Below, one piece after another: positions 1 through 7,858 of a DNA stretch of 64,000 nucleotides (the first letter of the stretch is position 1; each line of letters opens with the position of its first letter). Below the pieces are notes generated by a model. The model ran no database searches and was not told the origin of the DNA. It was given only the letters and a program-made list of their open reading frames with translations. Both the position numbers and the translations under genes were made by a program. The stretch spans positions 2,753,001-2,817,000 of the forward strand of contig CP119309.1 of assembly GCA_029203145.1 (NCBI GenBank), given 5' to 3'. The stretch is from Candidatus Brevundimonas phytovorans (GTDB lineage: Bacteria > Pseudomonadota > Alphaproteobacteria > Caulobacterales > Caulobacteraceae).

Positions 1-444
1 CGCCACGCCGGGGTCGTCAACATGGATCACATCGACGGTCACGACCCGCGCGACTTCTGGGAGCCGCTGACGCTCCGTCGCGGCGAACTGCTGCTCGATC
101 CGGGCGAGTTCTACATCCTGGCCTCGCGCGAAGCGGTCGAGATCCCGGTCGATCAGGCCGCCGAGATGACCCCGATCGACCCCTCGGTCGGCGAGTTCCG
201 CGTCCACTACGCCGGCTTCTTCGACCCCGGCTTCGGCACGGACGAGGCCCACGGCGCTGGGTCCAAGGGCGTGCTGGAGGTTCGCACCCACGACACCCCC
301 TTCCTGCTGGAACACGGCCAGATCGTCGCCCGCCTGGTCTATGAGCCGCTGACGGAACGCCCGTCGCGCCTCTATGGCGAAGGCGGCAGCCATTACCAGA
401 GCCAGGGCCTGAAGCTGTCGAAACACTTCCGCCCCTGGGGCTAA
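1..444 (+). CDS. dcd: dCTP deaminase, C-terminal part (5' end outside window)
   Basis: The frame is open to base 1, so the first visible Met (base 22) is internal and only the last 147 residues are seen. The protein belongs to the dUTPase/DCD beta-barrel family; dCTP deaminase converts dCTP to dUTP, feeding dTMP synthesis. Seen: the FFDPGFG turn coded near bases 217-240, the EHGQIVARL strand, and the C-terminal YGEGGSHYQSQGLKL tail that in this family covers the active site. Some alphaproteobacteria carry a double-length form; its size here cannot be judged. A hairpin with a T-tract follows at 504-538. Confidence 0.9.
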   Translation, partial: RHAGVVNMDHIDGHDPRDFWEPLTLRRGELLLDPGEFYILASREAVEIPVDQAAEMTPIDPSVGEFRVHYAGFFDPGFGTDEAHGAGSKGVLEVRTHDTPFLLEHGQIVARLVYEPLTERPSRLYGEGGSHYQSQGLKLSKHFRPWG

Positions 445-446
445 TG

Positions 447-500
447 CCCTTCTCCCCTTGAGGGAGAAGGTGGGCGCCGAAGGCGCTCGGATGAGGGGTG
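447..500. repeat. Single unit of a dispersed palindromic repeat (family 1)
   Basis: A 54-bp sequence starting CCCTTCTCCCCTTGAGGG and ending CGGATGAGGGGTG. It contains two small inverted repeats (CTTCTCCC/GGGAGAAG and GCGCC/GGCGC). It differs from the unit at 40189-40242 by one base. At 28690-28846 and 40189-40356 the unit occurs as an inverted pair; here there is only one copy, placed directly after the dcd stop codon. Confidence 0.85.
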
Positions 501-503
501 TGA

Positions 504-538
504 GCGCCGCGGTCGAAAGATCGCGGCGCTTTTCTTTT
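504..538 (+). terminator. Rho-independent terminator of dcd
   Basis: Stem GCGCCGCG (504-511) pairs with CGCGGCGC (522-529) around a 10-base loop and is followed by TTTTCTTTT. It lies just downstream of the repeat unit and the dcd stop codon. The convergent MFS gene ends at 540, immediately beyond it. Confidence 0.85.
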
Positions 539-539
539 A

Positions 540-1856
540 TCAGGTCAGCCGGTTCGCCTTCCTCAGGCTGGGGAAGACCTTCGCCCATATCCCCGTCGCG
601 GCCAGCGCCCCCACCCCGCCGAACACCGCCGCCCCGACCGGGCCGAGCAGCCTCACCATGACCCCCGAATAGGCCTCGCCCAGTTCATTGGAGGCCCCGA
701 TGAACAGCATGGACACCGAGGACACCCGCCCGCGCATGTGATCGGGCGTAGCCAGCTGGATCAAGGTCTGGCGGATATTGACGCTGATCATGTCGGCCCC
801 GCCGCCGATGAAGAGGGCCAGCGCGCTCAGCCAGACCCAGTGCGACAGGCCGAAGGTCAGCGTGGACAGGCCGAACACAGCCACCGCCGCGAACATCCAG
901 CGCCCGCCATGCTTCACGATGGGGAAGCGGCTCAGATAGAGGGCCACCAGCAGGGCCCCGACCCCGAACGAGGCCCGCAGCAGGCCGAACCCTTGCGGCC
1001 CGACATGCAGGATGTCGCGCGCGAAGATCGGCGTCAGCAGGGCCACGCCCGCCAACAGGACGACGACCAGATCCAGCGAGATGGCGCCCAGGACGATCTT
1101 GGTCTTCCAGACATAGGACAGACCCTCCTTGACCAGTTCCAGCGGCCCCACGCCCGTCTCGACGAATTTTGGCTTGCCCGAGGTGCGGATCAGCAGGAAG
1201 CAGGCGATGGCGACGAAGAACAGCGCCATGGCCGAGGCATAGGCCCAGGGCACAGCGAAGCCGACGATGACCCCGCCGAGCGCCGGCCCGGCGATGGCCC
1301 CGGTCTGGAAGGCGATGGACTGGGCCGCGATGGCGGGCGGCAGGGCCTTGCGCCCCACTACCATCGGCAGGAAGGCCTGGCTGGCCGGGGCGAGGAAGGC
1401 CCGCGCTGCGCCGAACACAGCCGCCACCGCCAGCAGCCCCCACAGCGGCGGCGAGCCGTGCAGGGCCATGGCGAGGAAGGCCAAGGCGCACAGGCTCTCG
1501 ACCACGATGGACAGGGTCACGGTGTGCTTGCGGTCGCGCCGGTCGGCCATGGCCCCGGCGGGCAGGGTGAAGGCCAGCAGCGGCAGGAACTGACACAGGC
1601 CCACCAGCCCCAGATAGAGGCTGGCCTCCGCGATCGGATGGTCACGCCGGGCGATCTCATAGACCTGCCACAATAGGGCCGAAGACTGGATCTGGATGCC
1701 CAGAACCGCCGCCACCCGGCCCAGCCAGAGCAGGCGGAAATCGCGAATAGCCCAGGGACTGGAATGGGGACTGGACGGCCCGCCATCGTGCGAGTCAGGC
1801 GGCAGGGGCGGCTGGGGCGGAACCGTCGGGGCGGCGTCGATACTGTCTGTGGTCAC
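540..1856 (-). CDS. MFS transporter, EntS/MFS_3-like exporter
   Basis: The 438-residue protein has about twelve hydrophobic segments after a proline-rich N-terminal tail of roughly 35 residues. The loop GAMADRRDRKH between predicted helices 2 and 3 matches the major facilitator signature. The best family fit is the MFS_3 group (enterobactin-exporter EntS-like drug/siderophore exporters); the substrate cannot be read from sequence. Its ATG overlaps the stop of the upstream cupin gene by four bases (ATGA), so the two are probably translationally coupled. Confidence 0.85.
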   Translation of the reverse strand: MTTDSIDAAPTVPPQPPLPPDSHDGGPSSPHSSPWAIRDFRLLWLGRVAAVLGIQIQSSALLWQVYEIARRDHPIAEASLYLGLVGLCQFLPLLAFTLPAGAMADRRDRKHTVTLSIVVESLCALAFLAMALHGSPPLWGLLAVAAVFGAARAFLAPASQAFLPMVVGRKALPPAIAAQSIAFQTGAIAGPALGGVIVGFAVPWAYASAMALFFVAIACFLLIRTSGKPKFVETGVGPLELVKEGLSYVWKTKIVLGAISLDLVVVLLAGVALLTPIFARDILHVGPQGFGLLRASFGVGALLVALYLSRFPIVKHGGRWMFAAVAVFGLSTLTFGLSHWVWLSALALFIGGGADMISVNIRQTLIQLATPDHMRGRVSSVSMLFIGASNELGEAYSGVMVRLLGPVGAAVFGGVGALAATGIWAKVFPSLRKANRLT

Positions 1857-2329
1857 GTTCTTCGGGGCGTCTTCGGATAGGGGGTTCCGTCGCGATGGAA
1901 ATAGCGGTCGGCGCCCTTTGGCAGGATCATGTCGATATCGGGATAGTCGCAGGCGTCCTCAGCCGGGCGGCGCGACCCCACCTCCAGCAGCACCGCCTCA
2001 CGGTCGCTGCGGTTTTCAATCTTGTGGCCGTTGGCGACGCCCGCTTTGAAGCCGGCGCAGTCGCCGGGGCGCAGCACCGTCTCGCCGTCCTCTTCGACCA
2101 GGACCACCTCGCCCTCGACCACCCAGACGAACTCGTCCTCGGCCGCGTGCCAGTGGCGCTGGCTGGACCAGGCCCCGGCGGGCAGGCGCAACAGGTTGAC
2201 CCCGAACTGGTCCAGGCCGACCGCGTCGCCCAGCCGCCAGCGCCGCCGCGACTTGCACGGGGCGGCGAATTCTTCGGGGTAGCCGGTGCCATGCCCGGTC
2301 GGCGCAGTTTCGATGTCGATCTTCGGCAC
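1853..2329 (-). CDS. Cupin-domain protein
   Basis: A 158-residue single-cupin protein starting at a GTG. The metal-site motif is visible as RHWHAAEDEFVWVVEGE (His, His, Glu pattern), followed by the second cupin strand region LRPGDCAGFKAGVANGH. These residues form the beta-barrel metal site in the family, whose activities vary (isomerases, dioxygenases, sugar-binding sensors), so no reaction is assigned. It is first in a two-gene unit with the MFS exporter (4-base overlap). It diverges from dapE, with 49 bases between the two starts. Confidence 0.85.
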   Translation of the reverse strand: MPKIDIETAPTGHGTGYPEEFAAPCKSRRRWRLGDAVGLDQFGVNLLRLPAGAWSSQRHWHAAEDEFVWVVEGEVVLVEEDGETVLRPGDCAGFKAGVANGHKIENRSDREAVLLEVGSRRPAEDACDYPDIDMILPKGADRYFHRDGTPYPKTPRRT

Positions 2330-2378
2330 GGTTTCGGGCCTTCTCGCGGATGCGGGATATGCCTAAAGCATAGAGCCT

Positions 2379-3581
2379 ATGAGCGCCGCATCACATTCCG
2401 TCATCGATCCTGTCGAACTGACCCGCGACCTGATCCGCATTCCCTCCGTCACCCCCGCCGACGAGGGGGCGATGGACGTTCTGGAACGCACCCTGACCGG
2501 CCTTGGCTTCACCTGCCGCCGCATGGTGTTCGAGGGGCCGACCGGCGTGGGTCACGACGCCCGCATCGAGAACCTCTACGCCCGACGCGGCACGGCCTCG
2601 CCCAACCTCTGCTTTGCGGGCCACACCGACGTGGTGCCGACCGGCGACCTCGCCGCCTGGACCGCCGCCCCCTTCGAGGGCGAGACCCGCGACGGCATAC
2701 TCTATGGCCGCGGCGCCGTGGACATGAAGGGCGGCATCGCCGCCTGGGTCGCCGCCGTCTCGCGCATTCTGGCGCATTACGCCGAAGAGGGGGGCGAGGT
2801 CCCCGGCTCCCTCTCCTTCCTGATCACCGGCGACGAGGAAGGCCCGGCCCTGCACGGCACCAAGCGGGTGGTCGAGGCCCTGATGGCCGAGGGCGAGGTC
2901 ATCGACGCCTGCGTGGTCGGCGAGCCCTCGTCGGCCCACCACCTGGGCGACATGATCAAGGTCGGACGGCGCGGCTCGCTGAACACCTGGATCACTGTCC
3001 ACGGCAAGCAGGGTCACGTCGCCTATCCCGACCGCGCCGCCAATCCGGCGCCGGTCGTGGCGAAATTGCTGACGCGCCTCGACGCTCACATTCTGGATGA
3101 GGGTTTCCCGGAGTTCCCGCCGTCCAACCTCGAGATCACCACCATCGACGTGGGCAATCCGGCGACCAACATCATCCCCGCCGAGGCGAAGGCGCGGCTC
3201 AACATCCGCTTCAACCCGACCCACACCGGCGACGGCCTGATCGACTGGCTGAACCGCGAGGCCGGCGCCCTTCAGGCCGAAACCGGCCTGCGCATCGAAC
3301 TGGAGCATATGTGCTCGGGCGAGGCCTTCCTGACCGAGCCGGGCGTCTTCATCAGCGCCGTGCAGGACGCGGTGGAGGCGACGCTCGGCCGGCGTCCCGA
3401 GGCCTCGACCACCGGCGGCACCTCGGACGCCCGCTTCATCCGGTCCCTGTGCCCGGTGCTGGAACTGGGTCTGGTCGGCCAGACCATGCACCAGATCGAC
3501 GAACGCGTGCCCGAGGCCGAACTGCGCGCCCTGACCGACGCCTATCAGGCGGTCATCGCCACCGTGTTCGAACGCCTCTGA
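2379..3581 (+). CDS. dapE: Succinyl-diaminopimelate desuccinylase
   Basis: A 400-residue M20-family metallopeptidase that hydrolyses N-succinyl-LL-diaminopimelate to LL-DAP in lysine and peptidoglycan precursor synthesis. Family landmarks are present in order: the zinc-ligand segment CFAGHTDVVPTGD (about residues 85-97), GRGAVDMKGG (about 110-120), the catalytic glutamate in TGDEEGPA (about 149-156), the dimerisation domain, and GGTSDARF plus the final His in QTMHQIDE near the C terminus. Length fits DapE (about 375-400). The ATG at 2379 fits the N-terminal family alignment. No operon partner is visible; the next gene is convergent. Confidence 0.95.
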   Translation: MSAASHSVIDPVELTRDLIRIPSVTPADEGAMDVLERTLTGLGFTCRRMVFEGPTGVGHDARIENLYARRGTASPNLCFAGHTDVVPTGDLAAWTAAPFEGETRDGILYGRGAVDMKGGIAAWVAAVSRILAHYAEEGGEVPGSLSFLITGDEEGPALHGTKRVVEALMAEGEVIDACVVGEPSSAHHLGDMIKVGRRGSLNTWITVHGKQGHVAYPDRAANPAPVVAKLLTRLDAHILDEGFPEFPPSNLEITTIDVGNPATNIIPAEAKARLNIRFNPTHTGDGLIDWLNREAGALQAETGLRIELEHMCSGEAFLTEPGVFISAVQDAVEATLGRRPEASTTGGTSDARFIRSLCPVLELGLVGQTMHQIDERVPEAELRALTDAYQAVIATVFERL

Positions 3582-3609
3582 TCAGGGCGCCCGAACACGT
3601 CCGAGGCGA

Positions 3610-4011
3610 TCAGTTGCCGCGATAGGTGCTGTAGCCGTAGGGGCTGACCACCACCGGCACGTGATAGTGGACGCTGGGATCGACCACCTGGAAGACCACG
3701 TCGATCTCGGGGAAGAAGGGCGGGGTTTCCGGCGCGCCATAGCGCGACATGTCGAACACCAGGCGATAGGTCGCCGCCTCGGTCTGGACGGCGTCGCCGA
3801 ACGAGCGGACCCGGCCGTTCTCATCGGTGCGGCTGGTCGCCAGATCGCGCCAGCCGCCGTCGGCCGACTTGATCTGCAAGGTGACCGGCACATCCCGACC
3901 GCCGACGCCGCGCGCCAGGTCCAGCACATGGGTCGAGATGGTCTCGGCCGCAGCGGGGAAGGCGCAGGCGGACAGGGCGACCGCCGCGACGGCGAGGGTG
4001 CGAAGGTTCAT
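3610..4011 (-). CDS. uraH: 5-hydroxyisourate hydrolase, exported form
   Basis: A transthyretin-like protein of 133 residues that hydrolyses 5-hydroxyisourate, the uricase product, in purine catabolism. The family's N-terminal His motif appears as STHVLD (His28) and the C-terminal signature as HYHVPVVVSPYGYSTYRGN. The last residue is Asn where the family usually has Ser (YRGS). An ATG at 4011 preceded by AGGAG gives a clean signal peptide (MNLRTLAVAAVALSACAFP, then AAAE), so the enzyme is probably periplasmic. The frame is open further upstream to 4092 but that extension has no signal or ribosome site. No uricase or OHCU decarboxylase gene lies nearby. Confidence 0.9.
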   Translation of the reverse strand: MNLRTLAVAAVALSACAFPAAAETISTHVLDLARGVGGRDVPVTLQIKSADGGWRDLATSRTDENGRVRSFGDAVQTEAATYRLVFDMSRYGAPETPPFFPEIDVVFQVVDPSVHYHVPVVVSPYGYSTYRGN

Positions 4012-4110
4012 CGGACGAACTCCTGAAAGTGAAAGGCGGTAGCGCGGCCTTATTCGCGCAAAAGACGGCGACGGATGGGTCGCGCCCCACATTTCATCAG
4101 TCTGCGAAGA

Positions 4111-4320
4111 TCAGGCCTCGCCCGCCGCCTCCAGCCGCGCAATGCGGCGGTCCATGTCCGCGACCTGATCCTTCAGCCGCTGCTTCTCGGACGCCATGTC
4201 GACGGGCGTACCGTCCTCATAGGTCAGTTGCGCGCCCTTCTCGATCAGGTCGAGGCGATAGAGGGCGGTGACGCGGGTCGCCTTGAACCGCTCCAGTTCG
4301 CTGTCCTTGTCGAGGGCCAT
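4111..4320 (-). CDS. Small coiled-coil hypothetical protein
   Basis: A 69-residue, highly charged protein with no Cys, no signal peptide and no membrane segment. The C-terminal half (about residues 45-66, SEKQRLKDQVADMDRRIARL) has a heptad-like pattern, suggesting a short coiled coil. I do not recognise a family. Its ATG overlaps the stop codon of the upstream RidA-like gene by one base (TGATG), so it is likely co-translated with it. Confidence 0.7.
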   Translation of the reverse strand: MALDKDSELERFKATRVTALYRLDLIEKGAQLTYEDGTPVDMASEKQRLKDQVADMDRRIARLEAAGEA

Positions 4321-4661
4321 CAGACCGCCGCCACGACGATGATCTCGACCAGGTATTCGGGCGAGGCCAGCTTGCCTTCGCTGGTGGCGCGGGCCGGCGG
4401 ATTGGCCGTGTCGACCCAGGCGTCCCAGACGGCGTTCATGGCCTCGAAGTCGGCGATGTCGGCCAGCCAGATGGTGGCCATCAGGATCTTGGACTTGTCC
4501 GTGCCGGCCTGGGCCAGCAGGGCGTCGATCTCGGCCAGGGTCGTCCTGGTCTGGGCCGTGACGTCGTCGCCCGGCTCGCCGACCTGACCGGCCAGATAGA
4601 CGGTGTTCCCGTGGATGACGGCCTCGCTCATGCGGGCGCCGGGCTGAATGCGGGTGATCAT
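4320..4661 (-). CDS. RidA/YjgF/UK114-family protein
   Basis: A 113-residue protein of the RidA fold. Members such as RidA deaminate reactive 2-aminoacrylate and other enamine/imine intermediates; several subfamilies have other or unknown substrates. Seen: YLAGQVGEPGDD near residues 22-33 and the conserved arginine region NPPARATSEG, containing the Arg that binds substrate carboxylate in active RidA. The start at 4661 has AGGAG nine bases upstream; an in-frame extension to 4703 lacks one. It is coupled to the coiled-coil gene downstream. Confidence 0.85.
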   Translation of the reverse strand: MITRIQPGARMSEAVIHGNTVYLAGQVGEPGDDVTAQTRTTLAEIDALLAQAGTDKSKILMATIWLADIADFEAMNAVWDAWVDTANPPARATSEGKLASPEYLVEIIVVAAV

Positions 4662-4690
4662 GGGAGGGCTCCTGAAATCGAGCTCCCGGC

Positions 4691-4834
4691 TTACCCCAGC
4701 CACATCTCCATCACCAGCAGAGCGGCGCCGAAGACCGCCGCGAACGAGATGCAGAAGAAGACCGCGTCGCGCAGGCGGCGGCGCGCAGGCGCGGCCGGGG
4801 CGGCGGACGGCAGATTCAGCGGCAGGCGCGGCAT
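4691..4834 (-). CDS. Small single-pass membrane protein (47 aa)
   Basis: A short frame from an ATG at 4834 to TAA at 4691. The product starts MPRLPLNLPSAAPAAPARRR, followed by a hydrophobic stretch (DAVFFCISFAAVFGAALLV, residues 23-41) and a short MEMWLG tail. The Arg-rich segment just before the helix suggests N-in topology. GAGGG lies seven bases before the ATG. It precedes the RidA-like gene (4661) on the same strand by 29 bases, so they may share a transcript. I do not recognise a family, and coding status rests on membrane-protein character and the ribosome site. Confidence 0.55.
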   Translation of the reverse strand: MPRLPLNLPSAAPAAPARRRLRDAVFFCISFAAVFGAALLVMEMWLG

Positions 4835-4987
4835 CGGCGGACCCTCGTCAGGAGGAGCGAGGATGCGCCCTCATGCTTACCCCTTGATAAACAGAAACAA
4901 TCAGTTTTCCGGGGCCTTTGTGAACTTCCTGTGGCGCGTCCCATGGCCGCTTGCGTCCGCCCGCACGAACGCCGATCTTCAGGCGGC

Positions 4988-5356
4988 ATGAACAAGACGC
5001 CCAAGACCTTCAAGGTTTCCAAGACCCGCTGGAACGAGGTGGTTCTGGTATGCCGCAAATGCTCGAAGAAGCTGGACGGCGGCTTTGGTCCCGACGGCGA
5101 TCAGACGTTGAAGAAGGCCCTCCGCCGCTATCTGCACGCGGGCAAGGGGCGAAAGGCCGACCTGGCGGTCGTCGGGGCCGACTGTTTCGACGTCTGCCCG
5201 AAGAATGCGGTGGTGGCGGTCAACGCCCGCTGTCCCGAGGCGCTGCTGATCGTGCCCGCCGGGGCTGACCTGTTCGAGGTCAAGGCGCGGCTGGGTCTGG
5301 AGGACGGACGCCGCCTCAAACCGCCGCCCCCTCGACCGATCGGGACGCCGATCTGA
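4988..5356 (+). CDS. (2Fe-2S) ferredoxin-domain protein, thioredoxin-like fold
   Basis: A 122-residue protein with cysteines spaced as in thioredoxin-fold 2Fe-2S ferredoxins: C22-x2-C25 (VCRKCSKKL) and C66-x3-C70 (GADCFDVCPKNAV), with an extra Cys at 82. This supports a soluble cluster-binding protein, though the redox partner is unknown. The ATG at 4988 sits just after AGGCGG and begins the conserved region; an upstream in-frame ATG at 4931 would add Arg-rich sequence and is less likely. The gene stands alone, 57 bases ahead of an SRPBCC gene on the same strand. Confidence 0.75.
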   Translation: MNKTPKTFKVSKTRWNEVVLVCRKCSKKLDGGFGPDGDQTLKKALRRYLHAGKGRKADLAVVGADCFDVCPKNAVVAVNARCPEALLIVPAGADLFEVKARLGLEDGRRLKPPPPRPIGTPI

Positions 5357-5413
5357 AGGCCGATGCGGGCGAGACGACTTCCTAAAGTCAAAAAGCCGTG
5401 TCAGAGGCAGGGC

Positions 5414-5845
5414 ATGGACACGACCCGTATCGAGAAGCGTATCGGCGTGCGCGCGCCGTCGGACCGCATCTGGGAGATCCTGTCGGATCTCGAGAACTGG
5501 CACACCTGGAACCCCTATGAGACCGGGGTGACGGGGGCCCTGGCCTTTGGCGCCGGCATCAGCCTGACCGAGGCCCTGCCCGGCATGGCCGAGCGTCAGG
5601 TCCAGGCCCGCCTCGGCGACTGGCAGCCCTATTCCCAACTGGTCTGGGCCGAAAAGCGCGGCTGGCTGTTCAACGCCATCCGCTATTACGAGATCGAGGA
5701 GTTGGAGCGCGGCAACTGCATCGTCTCCAACGGCGTCATCTTCTCGGGTCTCAGGGGCGAGCTGTTCCACGACAAGCACCGCAGCAGGATTCGCGGCGCC
5801 TATGAGGATATCAGCGAGGCCCTGAGGCGCGCCGCCGAGGGCTGA
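5414..5845 (+). CDS. SRPBCC (START/polyketide-cyclase-like) domain protein
   Basis: A 143-residue protein with the helix-grip fold pattern: an N-terminal strand ending in RIGVRAPSDRIWEILSDLENWHTWNP, typical of SRPBCC proteins that bind hydrophobic ligands, and a final amphipathic helix. No signal peptide. The start at 5414 is preceded by AGAGGCAGGGC; the frame is open a further 17 codons upstream without family similarity. It ends 15 bases before the convergent tadC. Ligand and pathway are unknown. Confidence 0.75.
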   Translation: MDTTRIEKRIGVRAPSDRIWEILSDLENWHTWNPYETGVTGALAFGAGISLTEALPGMAERQVQARLGDWQPYSQLVWAEKRGWLFNAIRYYEIEELERGNCIVSNGVIFSGLRGELFHDKHRSRIRGAYEDISEALRRAAEG

Positions 5846-5860
5846 CGGCCGGGCGACGGA

Positions 5861-6859
5861 TCAACCGCCGCCGTTGGCCTTCATCATGTCGGTGATGTTG
5901 ATGATCGCCGGTCCCAGGATCACGACGAACAGCACCGGCAGGAAGAAGATGATCATCGGCACGGTCAGCTTCGCCGGCAGGGCCGCGGCCTTCTTCTCGG
6001 CGGCGGACAGGCGCAGGTCGCGGTTCTCCTTGGCCATCACCCGCAGGGCGCTGCCCAGCGGCGTGCCGTAGGTCTCGGCCTGGGTCATGGCCGTGGCCAC
6101 CGACTTGATGCCGGGATGGTTGGTCCGCTTGGCCATGCCCTCATAGGCCATGCGGCGCTCGGGCAGGTAGGACAGTTCAGCCGACAGGAGACTCAGTTCC
6201 TCGGCCAGTTCGATCGACTGGCTGCCGACCTCCTGACTGACCTTCTGGATGGCCGCCTCGATCGACATGCCGGACTCCACGCAGATCAGCAGCAGGTCCA
6301 GCGAGTCGGGGAAGGCGGCGACAATCGACTGGCGACGCGCGGAGATGCGGTTCTGCACATAGATGTTCGGAGCGTAGAAGCCCGCCGCGAACGCCGCCCC
6401 GACAATGCCCAGGATCATGGTCGGCGGCTGGCCGAAGTCGTTGACGACCAGCAGATAGAAGGCCACCAGCCCGCCGAACAGGAAGGGCATGGTGAAGCGG
6501 AAGAAGTAGAAGGCGTTCAGCGGCTTGGGTCCGCGCCAGCCCGCCTGGATCATGTTCTCGGCGACCTTGGGGTCTTCCAGCAGCTTGACCAGGTTGAGCC
6601 GCTCGACCACGCGCTTCTTGAAGCCCTCGTCGCTGTGGCGAAGGCTGGCGGCGACGCCGGCCCCGCCCGCGTTCATCGCCTGCCGCGAGCGCCGACGCAG
6701 TTCCTCGCGCCGCTCGGCCACGGCCTGCATCCGCTTGGTCAGGGGCGCGCCCCCCGAATAGGAGCTGAGCAGGGTCAGGACGCTGGCGAAGACGGCCAGG
6801 CCCACCCCGATGCTGAGCAGGTTCTGAACATCGGTGATGAAGTGGATGAAGCCGTTCAT
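5861..6859 (-). CDS. tadC: Tad pilus inner-membrane platform protein TadC
   Basis: A 332-residue T2SS GspF/TadC-domain protein and the last gene of the pilus cluster. Membrane segments lie near the N terminus (about residues 13-30), mid-protein (about 115-165, a hairpin) and at the C terminus (about 300-322). The cytoplasmic F-domain includes DSLDLLLICVESGMSIEAAI and the GTPLGSALRVMA motif. With TadB it forms the platform on which the CpaF ATPase drives pilin assembly. It begins 13 bases after the tadB stop. In Caulobacter this position is called cpaH. Confidence 0.92.
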   Translation of the reverse strand: MNGFIHFITDVQNLLSIGVGLAVFASVLTLLSSYSGGAPLTKRMQAVAERREELRRRSRQAMNAGGAGVAASLRHSDEGFKKRVVERLNLVKLLEDPKVAENMIQAGWRGPKPLNAFYFFRFTMPFLFGGLVAFYLLVVNDFGQPPTMILGIVGAAFAAGFYAPNIYVQNRISARRQSIVAAFPDSLDLLLICVESGMSIEAAIQKVSQEVGSQSIELAEELSLLSAELSYLPERRMAYEGMAKRTNHPGIKSVATAMTQAETYGTPLGSALRVMAKENRDLRLSAAEKKAAALPAKLTVPMIIFFLPVLFVVILGPAIINITDMMKANGGG

Positions 6860-6872
6860 GCGCCCGCCTGCC

Positions 6873-7853
6873 TCAATACTTGAACGAGATCATGCGCTTC
6901 ATCGTGAAGACGCCCATGGCCATCCACACCGCTGATATCAGCAGCAGGAACTGACCGCGCGGATCGGTGAACAGCAGCCCCATGTAGCCAGGGCTGGACA
7001 GGCTCACCATGATCATCACCACCGGCGGCAGGGAGGCGATGATGCCGGCCGAGGCCACAGCTTCGGACGACAGGGCCTTGATCTTCTCGCCCATCAGACG
7101 CCGCGCGCGCAGCACCGTGGTCAGATTGCTCAGGGCCTCGGCCAGGTTGCCGCCGCTCTTCTGCTGGATGGCGATGACGATGGCGAAGAAGTTCAACTCC
7201 GGCGTCGGCATGCGCTCATACATCTTCTCCAGAGCCTGACTGAGCGACAGGCCCACCCCCATGCTCTCGACCAGACGCTGGAATTCGCCGCCCAGGGGCT
7301 GGGGGCTCTCGCGGGCGATGATCTTGAAGCAGTCGTGGACCGGCAGGCCGGTCTTGATGCCGCGCACCAGGATGTCGACGGCGTCGGCGAAGGCCATCGA
7401 GAACTGCTTCATCCGCTTCTTGGCCAGGAAGCCGACGATCCAGCGCGGCAGGCCCAGGCCCAGGGCCAGACCGACGCCCAGCGCCAGCAGGATGTGCAGC
7501 CCCGCCACCAGGGCGATCAGGAAGCCGACCGCGCCGACCACCACGCTGATGATGATGAAGGTGCGCAGGCTCAGGGACAGACCGGCCTGCTTCAGCTTGG
7601 CCGCCACCGTCATGCGCGCCTTGCGCTCGTTCCGCTCCACTTCCTGGAGCTGGCTCAGGATCTGCTTGCGCCGCGCCTCCGGCGTATTCGCCACGGCGGC
7701 GGCGTTGCGCTTGGCCGCCGTGGCCTCGCGCGCGCCGCCGATAGCCTTGGCCCGCTTGACGGCCTGACCCGAGGTGTCGTCGCCGCTGACCAGGACCCAG
7801 CCCACGCCGCCGATGGTGATGAAAGCCAGGAAGGCCGCGAGAATGGGAAGCAT
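6873..7853 (-). CDS. tadB: Tad pilus inner-membrane platform protein TadB
   Basis: A 326-residue GspF-domain protein paralogous to TadC. An N-terminal membrane segment (about residues 2-22) is followed by a charged linker, two central membrane helices (about 95-140), the F-domain with DAVDILVRGIKTGLPVHDCF and KSGGNLAEALSNL, and two C-terminal helices. It is thought to pair with TadC as the assembly platform for Flp pilin. Five bases separate it from the cpaF stop. In Caulobacter the equivalent is cpaG. Confidence 0.92.
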   Translation of the reverse strand: MLPILAAFLAFITIGGVGWVLVSGDDTSGQAVKRAKAIGGAREATAAKRNAAAVANTPEARRKQILSQLQEVERNERKARMTVAAKLKQAGLSLSLRTFIIISVVVGAVGFLIALVAGLHILLALGVGLALGLGLPRWIVGFLAKKRMKQFSMAFADAVDILVRGIKTGLPVHDCFKIIARESPQPLGGEFQRLVESMGVGLSLSQALEKMYERMPTPELNFFAIVIAIQQKSGGNLAEALSNLTTVLRARRLMGEKIKALSSEAVASAGIIASLPPVVMIMVSLSSPGYMGLLFTDPRGQFLLLISAVWMAMGVFTMKRMISFKY

Positions 7854-7858
7854 CAGGC

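Noticed and set aside
22..444. dcd as a complete gene starting at the Met at base 22
   Set aside because: The reading frame is open to base 1 and the family needs more N-terminal sequence; the start is outside the window.
4931..4987. Upstream ATG for the ferredoxin-like protein
   Set aside because: It adds an Arg-rich stretch with no family match; the ATG at 4988 has an AGGCGG site and starts the conserved part.
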